Program-made: the position numbers and the translations under genes | Notes under the pieces: generated by a model | The model's input: the letters and a program-made list of their open reading frames with translations, nothing else | What the model was told of the DNA's origin: nothing | Database searches by the model: none | Part shown: positions 38,001 to 50,000 of the stretch, piece by piece | Layout of the letters: every line of letters begins with the position of its first letter | How positions within the stretch are numbered: position 1 is the first letter of the stretch | DNA from: Rachycentron canadum | Taxonomy: Eukaryota > Chordata > Actinopteri > Carangiformes > Rachycentridae | NCBI GenBank assembly: GCA_038496675.1 | Contig: CM076652.1 | Coordinates: forward strand, 7,036,410-7,100,409 | Length of the DNA stretch: 64,000 nucleotides | Direction: 5' to 3'

Positions 38001-41000
38001 TCCGTGGCAACACCAGATGCCAGTCCTGGAGCAGCATGACCCAGCGTGGCAGGCCGAAATAGGAGTGACTCCACTTATGAATCTGATTGGTCAGTGTCAC
38101 GAAAACCGCCAGGGCAAAGACGTAGCAGTCCCATGGATAGGATGCCGCCAAGGCCTCTGAAAAGTGAGAGAACGCAAGACAGAAAGAAAGAGAGAATAAA
38201 GTTAATAGAATAATTGATCAAACTGTTTAGTGTAATGAAGAGGGCCAGCACGGAGGCATAGCACTCCCACAGAGAGGATGCTGGCAGGAGCCATGGAGAG
38301 ATGTAGAGACCGAGGGGGAGGATGAAGAACGGTGGGGTGGGGAGGATTGGGAAAGATGGGGAAGAGTGGCAGCAGGGGAGAGAGGAGGAGACGACAAAGA
38401 TAGATAAGAAGGATGATGAGGAGAGAATGTAAAAAAGCCTGAAATTTAATATACTTTAACATAAAACCAAAAAAGACAGTAAGTCATGATGATGTCTTCC
38501 AGAAATCACAGTCTTCCAAAATCTGAGCGACCAAGAGCAGATCAGTCATCTGACATCAACTTAACAGATTATTCCAGAATGTTTTTTCATCACGGTGCTA
38601 TCACTACAGCACCGCAGGCATCAAAAGGAAAACTTAAGTCAGTCAGTCAGGGGTGAGACACTTCACCCCTCCACTCCTGAGTGCCATCACAGAAGAAAAT
38701 CACTCTCTACAAATTCTGTCTGTTCTTTATTGAGCATGTAAAATCCCTACTGATGTTAAAATGTAGCTATGAATCATCACCCCTCACCTTTAAATATTTA
38801 AACAACTTCTACTTTTCCATTCTCATCCTCAAAAAGAGCTGCACATCATTCCTGCAGAGGCGTCTTGGGACTGGACAGAATGCGTGCTGTGTTTTTGTGT
38901 GACATTCAGATGAAGGTGGAGCTGGAGTTAAGATGGAGGCTAGGGACCAGGGGAGAGCAGTTTACTGACTCTATGGCAAAGTCATAGAATTTGGAGTGCA
39001 GTGTTCTCTCATGTGATGTTTTTCCCTCACAACCTGAATACAGGGCCAGGACTTAAGACTACACTGCCACACCACAGACTACAAAATAAGAGGCCATTCA
39101 GATCAGTATACCAATGCAATGAGTAGGGAAATGAAAGGTGAATAGACTGTTCAAAAGCCTTTTTTTTTAGCATAATGATAATCTGACTGTAATGTGAGGT
39201 TTTACAGGGCAGAATGGAAATGAGATTCTAAAATGTTCTGTTCTTAATTTATGAACTGCATAAATTCTCAAATAGTGACCTTGCCTTTCCATTACCTCAA
39301 CATAAGAATAAGCAGATCTTAGTTTGAGACACAATATCAGAACGTAGCAATCTTCATTTTTAAGTTCTGACACTGAACAGGTCTCCAGTCTATTACAGGG
39401 TCGACATATAGAGACCAACAACCAGTCATGCTCACATTCACATCTATAGACAATTTAAAGTTACCAATTAACAGCAATTGTGCATGCCTTTGGACTGAAG
39501 GAAGAAGCCGGAGTAACCGGAGGGAACCCACGCAGGCACAGGGAGAACATGCAAACTTTGAGGAAACAGTGGCAGCCACTGCACCACCTAAATTTTATTG
39601 CTTTGATAACAAACTGCGGGTTGGTGGAGTTGTAAGACCCCTGCCCCTAACTGTAGCCATCAATCACAGAGCGCCCCAGCAATTGATCCAATTTAGCACT
39701 TACCACACTCCACCTAACCCAGCACACGCTGCATGTGCATGGCGTAGCTTATCCTTGTGTTTAATGGTGTGTATCGTTTAACTTTTCATCTCCAATCCCT
39801 CTGCGTGCGTATCTGCATTGGTCATCACTGTTCACTTCCAACTATGCTGTGATGCTTGCATTTGACTTTTCCATATATGTATAGCAACAGGTCATGTAGG
39901 CTGTGGTTTTTGCAGAAGGTTTATATTATGCATGAGGGTGAGACAACCCACCAGCATAAACATTTGTCACACCAGCACCTATGGCTGCTGGTGTGACAAA
40001 AAAAAACAAAAAACAAAAAAAAAAATGAATAATCAGTGTGTGTGTGTGTTAATTGGGTTTCCTAAATGTAGACTATTGCTAGGCCCGAAACTATGTAAAC
40101 AGCAGTTGAAGATGTCACTGGTATCCGGGGATTGTGTGTTGTGTCAGTGTTGATTTGAGCTGACAGGTGACAAACATGTCAGGACTCACAGCTGTGTGGA
40201 GCATTTCTGGCAATAATTATATGCAGGGCTGTTGGATGTTGGTGTAACTGAGCTGCCCACTCCTGCTTAATAAGATGGACTTACAACTTTCGTTTCCATC
40301 AATCTCACCTGCCAGCTGTTTAAAACCAAACAGAAGTCTGCAGCCTGCCTTTCACACTGCTCACTCTTGTTATTCATTCGAGTGTTTCTGTCAGTATGAC
40401 TTACAGCTGTCCTCTCTCTGTCTGCCTCCATCCCTCGTTCCCCCTCTTTGGTTGAAACAGCGATCTCTTGACCCCAGTTCAAGTGCAGACATGACAGTTG
40501 GAGATGTCACCTCACTGCTTTCAGCGTTCCCCTATCTACTTCTGTCTCTGTCTTTGTCTGGTGACCGCTTGACACTGTGAGGAGCTTGACATGACAGGTT
40601 TAGATGTCATCTTACCGCTACATGACCCTCTACCACCCCCACCCCCCAGCCTGTCTCGCTGCTTCTCTTCTCCATGCACTCTCACCCTCTGTCTCAAACT
40701 CTTAGCAGTGACCTCTTAAGGTGCAGACATGACAGGTGTAGATGTCACTGCACCTCTCCCTGTCTCTGTCTCCTGACCTCTTGACTCCCTGCAGTGTGTA
40801 ACATGACAGGTGTGGATGTCACCTACAAGTGGACCTCTCTACTGCCATCTCCCCTCTAATCTTTCCTTACCTCTTGCCCCTTATTCCCCGATCCCTCCTG
40901 TGGGCAAATAGCTGACCTTTGCGTCTTTCCTCTATTTCTTTATTTCTATAGACTGGTTACATCCTTTCCATTTGTGTCAGAATTCTTAGTCTGTAGTCCT

Positions 41001-43038
41001 TTTAAATTCATCATTCATTTTTTTTTTTTTTTTTTTTTTTTACATGTGACATTTATGACTGTGTTTACAGAGACTAATCTGCTTCTAACCCTGGTTTCTT
41101 TGTTCATAAGCTTCACAAATTTAATGAAAAAAGCCTTGTGTCACTTGTATACTTGTTATAGTAAAGGTATGGAAGAATTTCTGATATAGTTATATTTACA
41201 TAAAATGGTATAATATAGCTTTAACAGTGATGTGTTGAGGTGGTTCTCTCCAATCATTAAAAAAGGTACACATAGAAAACTTTACAATGTTGCTACACAA
41301 CAAACACTATATAAACACTATAACACAACTGAAACAGGATTTCTGAGCCAATACTAGTGTTGAGATTTGAGAGTTTAAAATGTTTTACCAGCAGATTTTA
41401 CCAGGCGTTGTTGTTGTTATATTAATCATTCATCTAGATTTAGTAGATAATGGAACAAAGTCAAAACCTAGTATATGGCTGGACAGACATTTGTCTCCTA
41501 CTGGGCTGAAACAAGTTGTCACTATGTTATCAGTTTCCTTCTCTCCTGCTCTCTGTGATCATTTACAGTATTTTATTTTAATATCGTTGAATTCACAATA
41601 AAGCTGTTCTCATGTTCTCACTGTTGTCAGACAATGGAATAAGTATAGACAGTTACTTTCAGCTATATTTATATGTATAGTGATCATTTAGGGATCATTT
41701 TAGGGGTGAATGGGATGAGCAGCATACAGAGGTGAAGTCTACCTGCAATACTGGCCCCTCTCTTCTATGGGAGGGTTTGTCTAAAACATTCCCACATTTG
41801 TTACATGGTGCTTTTTTGAAACTGCTTGTTTGCACCAAATCGTTTGAAAGAAAAAAATGGCATCAACTCCAACGCTCAGCTGGCCGACCAATGGTCTAAC
41901 TTCATCACTAAGTCAGTCCATCAGCGCTTACAGGTCCCTGTATAGGGCCCTCTATAGGGCTGGCACCATGTTGGACAACACTTATTATTACCTTTTGTAA
42001 TATTTCTTAAATACTTCATACAGTGTTGGGGTCATTATTTCTAAGTTGAGGAGCCACAGGTGCTGCTGCTACTGAATTTACAAGTTAATTCCTTATTTTT
42101 TGCAGATTATTTGGTTGTTTGTTTTGATTAAATTCTCTGCTAACTAGGGTTACAATCACATTATAGACACTCATTGAGAGAGGCTTGTGAGCAGCTTAAC
42201 CCAACAGCACCGTGGCTAACCTCACCTTTAACCCAGCTAACTGATGTCAACTCCTCTCCTCTCCACCCATCACTGACCTTTTGGCTCAAGCAGTAGTGTA
42301 GACATGACAGGTGGATATATCACCTCCTAACTAACAGGTTGCTGTGTTTCTCCTGCTGATCTTTCTGCTCTTGTCTCTCCCCTCCTGCTCCTCGCTCATA
42401 AGGTCAGTGCTCAAGATTATCAGAAAAAGTGCTTTGATCAATGGAAACACTTCTCTCACCTTAGAGGCCAGGATAAGTCACTGCTAGAGATCGTTAGAAC
42501 CTATGTTGTTCTTCTTATCACCTTAAGTGCTTACTTTCACATTACACCTTCAGGCTGCTTGACTTTTTTTTTTTTTACTTTATCGATTGCTGTTTTGTTG
42601 GGGTATCTGTGCAGAGAGTGAGATCTTGGAAGATGGATAAAACTCTGTTAAGCCCCCAAGTATCTCATTCATAGGAGATAACAATGTGAAAGCAAAAAAA
42701 ACCAAAAAAAAAAAAAACCACAAGATGCACACGGGATACAGAATACCAGAGGTTTGGTAAACTTAATAATAATAAATGATAATAAATAAATAATAAATGA
42801 TATTCCATAGTTAAAGCAACAGCAACAGCTGTGTATGTCCATGTGTGTGTGCTACCTGGTGTGTATGTGAGGAACTTGTAGGCCATGTGAGCCAGTGGTA
42901 GGATGGGGATCATACAGTTGTCGCCATTGGTTTCAATGAAGTCGTGGCGAGTGATGGCGGTTGGATCAATGTGATGCTCCCTGAACGGCCGAATAAATGC
43001 CTGCAAAAGTCAGAGTAAAAGAGAGAGACATTATGGAC

Positions 43039-43080
<42 letters not shown>

Positions 43081-43983
43081 ACAGTGAAATGGCATTCCTG
43101 CTTCCAGTAAAAGGCAGTTAAACAGAAGACTGTGTGTTTCAGTTCTTTTCATCCACGCAGTCTGTAGATTAGCGTATACAATGTAGTGCTATATAATTAC
43201 AGAAAAATCATATTAGCATTTCTGCAACAGCCATGACAGACAGTATTTTTTAAATCATTTTATGTCTTATACTTTCAATATTTAAAGATTATATTGAATT
43301 CAACACCGCAAAAGAAAGAAAATCACACTATTTTAAATAAGCAGAAAGCATTGATATTCTCCAGTATCCGGCTCTTATTAGTTAAAATGACACCGATTCA
43401 GTTTCTGCTAAATGGAACTGATTTGATAAACAATAAGGACAAAAGCAGAAGCTGACAGACACTGGCAGATTTTTTTTCCACTTAATTTACATGCATACTT
43501 CAAATCAGAACACAAAACAGACACTGGAAAGCAAATGCAGATCAAATGCGCATGCATACACACAAACACACAAACACACACGCACCCACGCGCACACACA
43601 CACACACAGTCTCAGCAGTGTCCAGCATCCTGTGCAACCCCAAAGCTCATATCCAGCATCCTAATAAACCCCAGAACAGCAGTCGACTCGCACAAACACA
43701 CTCTCACACACAAATGACCCATGGACTCCCGACGTAAACTCAAAAATGGGAGCTTCAAACACACACACACACACAGTCGCAAACCCCACTTGCACCTTGC
43801 AGAGGCAGACACCTGTCTGTGAGAGCATGGGGGTCTCAAATGAAAGACTGAATCTGAATCTCACAAGCACAAGAGAGGACAAAAAGAAACACACACATGC
43901 ACAAACAGGATAAAGGTAATTTATTTCCCTCTGCAGAAAAAAGCAAAACAAGGCTTGCATCTTTATTGCTACAGCGTACGTGT

Positions 43984-44036
<53 letters not shown>

Positions 44037-47000
44037 CATGGACACATCAGCATGAAAACTCATTATTGTTGTTAGCTGTTCGAACCAATCACACACACAC
44101 CTATCTACCAGCATCGTTGGAAGGTGCCACTGCAAACACAGAAACTATCTGTTGACATCTTCACTATTATGTTCCCTTCTCTGTTCTCATCTGCCTCTCC
44201 CCCACCTCCCCTCTCCCACCACCCCCCCCTCCTCTCACCGCAGCCCTCAGCCAGATGAAAGGCCGGCTAAGCTGTGGAGGTCGTGCTGAGCGGGGCGGCA
44301 TCAGTGCTCCCAGTTAATGGCGGGCCACCGGTCGCTGCGTGTCCTCTAATCCCACACCGTTTAACGGCCCGCCTCGCACGACATCCGTTAATCACCAGCT
44401 CACATCGCCCATCGCCCCAGCAACCAACGCTGTCCCACTGGCTGGACAGACACGCCCTTCCACCCCCTTCTTTTCATTTATGTCCTCCCGACCTTTTTAC
44501 TGTATTTTGATCTCACTTTTCTTTGGTTTCTTTTTTCTGTCTCCATCGTTTTGGACAAATCTTTCTATCAATCCTTTCCTTTTTGTTGTTATAATATATT
44601 TATATATATAACTAGTCATTCAATTAACCCTCCTTTAAAGCTCCAATCAGCTTCATTAGAGTAGCCTTGAAAGGTACATGTCTGATAAAGATGTATAGAA
44701 CAGTAAAGAAAAAGGAAAACTGACACAGGGAGATAAAGACTGATACTTTTAAAAGTCCACAGAGAAAAAAAACTAATCTTCAAACATATATCCCTAAACC
44801 GTAAACACATCTGGCAAATTTCAATGTGAATCGAGCATCATTGGGAACTAATGAGCGTGACTTGGTCCTCAAAGTGGTGTCATTAGAGGACTGCTAAATC
44901 CTTGTTGAGTCAATTAAAGCTCAACGACACAATGACGACAAAAAAAAAAAAAAAAAAACAGCACGGCCCAGAGCCTCACTGAGGAATAGTTGTAAACACT
45001 TCTGGGAAAATGTAATGCAGTTTTTAAGATAACGCTACACTTTTAGTACTGTGGAGAGAAAAGGCTTTTATGGATTCAAATCAAAGCAAATCATTGTTAT
45101 ATAATTTCTAATACAGAGCATTAGCTGTTTGCCTTATGGCATCATTTTCCTTACGACTTTTATGAGGTAGAGCAACATCATTAATGGTCAGAGATTTTTT
45201 TTCATTAAAATGCACCCTATTCTAATTTCAGAGGACTAATGTTAATGCATTGTAATTGATTCTTGAATGGTGTTTGAATGTTGAATGTCAAAATAAAATG
45301 TGGACTTGAGAATATTACATAAATAACTGAGCACCGCCAACTGATACCTGATGGTATTTCTTTGCCATTTTGCATGTAAAGTGGCCTTTGTAGGGTTGTT
45401 CAGATGGGTGCTTTTATCAGTAGCTATGGTGATAGAGAGCATGGTGATGGGAAGCAAGGGATCTCATCTAGAATCAAACCAGGGGTGTTGAGAAATGTAC
45501 AGACCATTTTATTGTTTATTATTGGGACTTTCTGGTGGAGTGGAGGCCTGTTAACAACGTGTGGCAGAAAGACATGAATCTTGTCACAGAGGCAACACAG
45601 CATGAGGCTGTATTTAATGTGTCCCTATCAACCCCACATTGCATTGCAATGTCTCTTTGTGTTTGATATGCCAACTGTTCTTTTTTTCTTTTGCATTTTG
45701 CCTTTGTTGACAGGGACAGTGTAGGTACAAATCGGGAACATGGGAGAGTGGGAGAGGACCATGACACGTTACAAAGGTCCTTGGCTGGCATCCAACCTGA
45801 GATGTGGTCGATGATTCCACTCAGTTTTTTTTACACACAAATCAACAATGCGTATAAAAATGGAAACTGTTATGACAGTTATGCTACGATGGTGAATTTA
45901 CAGAGGACAGGGGTCCATATGTGAATACAACATATGTTTCACATGGCGTCTCTAGTCCAACGATGTCTTTAAAGAGAAGAAATAAAGACAACAGGGAGAA
46001 AAGAACAAAGTAAGGAGGTACACGTACACACACATACTACATACATACACAGATAAAACAAGTAAATGACAGAACAAACAAATAACAAAGAGCAGAACTG
46101 GCTTCAAATGTTTCATCTAGCTTTATGTAAGCAACTACTATTAGCCTCAGGTGTTCTCCATCGTGCTCGTCTTTGATATTCAAACTAACCTTAACTGGGA
46201 GCACAGGCCTGCTTTATTCGCAGTCTCAAAACCCACACAGACACAAAAAACAACTGAGGTGTATGCCTTGTTTTTTGTCTCCTTTCACATGCATGCATGC
46301 ACACACACACACACTTTATTTTCCACCAGCCCATTGTCATCCCTCTGTTCTCCACACAGGTCCATTCTTCTCTTTCAGTTAAAGTCTTTATTAGAAGTCT
46401 CCTACAGTGTCCGACACACCATGCAAATTTGCGACTGCCGCTGTGCTTTTGGTCCCAGTAACTACCCCAAACCCCAATAAATTCCACATCATAAATAAAC
46501 ATCAAACCACACTGTACCTTCAGAAAACAAAAGAAGTAACACTGGGCTCTAAAAATTGTTGTATAGAGTCAACTGATGCTACAGTGCATGTACAGCAATG
46601 ACACAATATGGCAACAGAATAATCTTCACTGACAAAAATAGGCTCAGAGACACACACACACACAATGATGCGACACAGCCTGAGAGAAAATTTAACATTA
46701 CAGCCTAATCAACACTGAATCAAAAAAGAATAACATCAACCATTAGAATTCATCACACTAAACATGCTGTCAATAATGTGGTGTCTGGAGCCAATTAGTG
46801 TCAGACTGAATTGCAGTAATGGGATTTACCTAAAAGCTGTGATGCCAAAGCCTCAGAACCACCAGCCTCCTGTGTAGACATATTAACTCATGAAATATCA
46901 CCATTTTAGAGATGAACAAGTAAAACTATATTAATCAAATTAATGCTCCAACTCATTATTAAGCAGTTTACATTGATTTGGTGTTTTGTGCCTTTGCAAC

Positions 47001-50000
47001 CAATTTATAATCTGCTTTTAATTTGACTCAGTGGATGCCTCTTTTGAGTGCCAGTGCATATAAAAGTGATGCATTTCACTAAATCTAGAGCTGCCATCTT
47101 ATGTTAACGTTGCGTTTGATGCTGCTGCCTGCTGAGATTTTTTCATTGAAGAATGTTCAAGGTTCCTGCTGTTTAAAACTGACTCAGTGTATTTTCTGTA
47201 AGAACAAGATGTAAACACAACACTGATATATGGTGTGTTTCACTTTCAACTGGGAAGTCAGACTTTCCAAGATCCAAGTCAGAAATTACAACTTGAACGC
47301 TCCCTGAAGTCGGATGTCCAACCCCAACCTCAAAATCCAAGATGGCTCCTCTTCCCATCAACCAAAGTGAAAACAAGAACAAGCTTCTAACTTGCTGCAC
47401 TGAAACTTGATTCCAAGATAAATGGAATTCAGCAATATCATCATCATATGAGGTTATTGTAGCTAACATGTTGGCAGATTTATACATCCAGCCAATATAT
47501 AGAGGAACATTGCCATACATGAATCATTCACTCCAGGCAATAAATGCACCAGTATGGTCACCAGCCAGTAGATCATTTTGTGTGATGACCCATGGTCTCA
47601 GTGCAAGGAACACAACCTTCAATTAAACCTCTCTCAGTCTGAGCTCTTAGTCATTCTGGTCATTTAGTCTCTTCATCACAACATCAACATGTCTGACCAT
47701 GTTTCATAAACATATGAAAAACCTGACTCAGGGCACCAACTCCTGGTCCAGGCCATGGTTATCTCTTACCTTGACTACTATAATGCTCTTCTGGCAAAAA
47801 CAGTGACACCCTCACTCCACTGTACATTGACCTGCACTGGTTGCCGATGGCAAACACAAGTAACTTGTCTTCAGAGTGACTTCTGGGTCAGTACCAGCCT
47901 AGTTGAACTTAATCCTACTGCCTTATGCATCATCTCTGCACACAAGACAATTTTTTACAAATGATACCAGAGCAATAGCATTTGTCTCTATCATCAAGAA
48001 TCACCCACCTCTTCCAAGGGAACTTCCTGTCCTAACTCGCACTTACTTTGCACTTCTTTACCTGATCTTCTTGCCCTTCACCTTAATGAGTAGACATAGC
48101 AGTTAGTCTTTACATCAAGGCCTCCTACTGCACCGACACTTGAGTGTTGTCCCTCACATTTAAGTCACTTTGGATAAACGTGAGTAAATAAATGTACTGC
48201 AGCTCCCTCCATATGTACTTTCATAACCAGTGTAAAATAATAACCCTAACCCATCCAGACACTGAGTAACAGGGCACTGCTTTGTAATAATAATGATATT
48301 AAACGTGCCTCAACACATTTGTATCAGGACATATTTGATTTTCATAAAGAGCATTTGTAAGAGAATGAAGTTCATGTGACAAATTTTAAAATCAGTCAAA
48401 TAAATAAAAATGAGTTAAATAGTGATTAAGATTACACTATTATGAATCAAACAATAATACTACATGGGTTCAGCATTAATGAGAACTATCATTATAGATA
48501 GGATTGTTCAAGTCTCAAAACAGACAATAGTTTCCACATTTCGACTCATTAATTATCAATGAATATTTCATAAACAGAAGAAATACACACACACACACAC
48601 ATACACCCACTAAATTCCCATCTCATTAATCAAAACAAAGCACCCATGAACCAATCTGCATGCTGCACCTGATCACACTGATTTTAATTGGCTGAAATGA
48701 GGATAACCTTTACTCTAATTGGCTGTGGTAAATGTGTGCAAATTAATGTAGGTGATGTGCTTTAATGCAAAATGTAAGTAAGTGTGTGTGCATCCATCTT
48801 AATGCACACCCACATCCTCTGGCACTGTATGATGACGGGTTGTGGAGGTTCAAGGTGAGGCCATTCACGGTGTGTGTGTGTGTGTGTGTGTGTATTGGGG
48901 ACCATGGACATTACTGTCTACAGGGAGGTTCCTCTGTGAGACAGTGACATTTAGTTTCCAGGTCACTGTGGCAGTCCGGAGGCTCAGGGGAATAAGGTGT
49001 AACCACCACACTGTCATGGTGATACAACCTCAGGAGAGAGGGGACACTGGTACAGTACAATATCATCTTTCTCGTCCGTGACTCACTGGGTCATTAAGCA
49101 TGTTACAATATTCCTACATGTTTTTCCAAAGGACTTGACCTTTAGGTTGACTTTTTTTAATCTATTATTTGTTTTTTTTAACAAAACCTCTAACTGCAAA
49201 AAATCTGATGTAGCTGCCGGGCATTAAAACTCTGTGTCTGAAGAATAAGTGAACACACTTAAAGAAAGTGAAAGATATTTGAGATACAGACACACGTAAA
49301 GTAAACTTTGCTTATATACCTAAAGACACTTTCTTGAGACACTTTATGATCATTTCAGCCTAATTTCAACATTTATGCCTTGGTTTTGTTTTGTTTACAC
49401 AATGTTTACATGTTATGTTTTGGATCTACTGTTTTACTGTCAGTGTGTTTCTTTCTTGTGTGCATTTTTGTTTTAACTTCAGTTATTTGTCAAACACTTT
49501 TTTCGCAGTAACAGAAGAACTATTATTACCAAAGGAATTGTTTCCTGCTTTGAAAAACATGTTTGTTCCCTTTTTGCCAAGAGAAGATCTGTACCGCTGT
49601 CACTTCTGTGACACAAGAGAAGATTAGCTCAGTTAAAATAAAGGCTGGTGGGGTGACCTGAAAGGCCAGCGGTTAGGGCACATACCATGTGGGCGCAAAT
49701 GCTCTGAGCAGGTTTGATTCCCGGCTGGCCAGACTCTTTCCTGCACGATATACAGGCGTAAAATGGCCAAAAACAACTTTAAAAAATATCTGAAAAAAAA
49801 AAAAAAAAAAAGGCTTGCAGCATAGTGAAACAGCTGGTCTGGCTTTGTGGAAAGGTTAAAAAAAGCCCAGCTGCTTCCATGATTGTCCAAAAATGGCAAA
49901 TTATATTTCTAAAAAAATAAATAAATAAACAAAAAGATGTGCTGAGAGATGGCTCATCTGAAAATGTTCTTCTTACAACACATAATCAGCCAAATTAAGT

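Larger units (their letters stand above)
38157..42855 (-). other. peds1 intron 4
   Basis: About 4.7 kb. It contains a SINE-like copy (39374-39588), a perfect hairpin (39963-40000), five copies of a TGACA-spacer-TGTCA-type module (40483-42323) and a T run at 41018-41041. Confidence 0.8.

Noticed and set aside
49643..49720. tRNA gene candidate (A and B box-like sequences)
   Set aside because: No paired acceptor stem, and the sequence runs into a SINE body and A tail.
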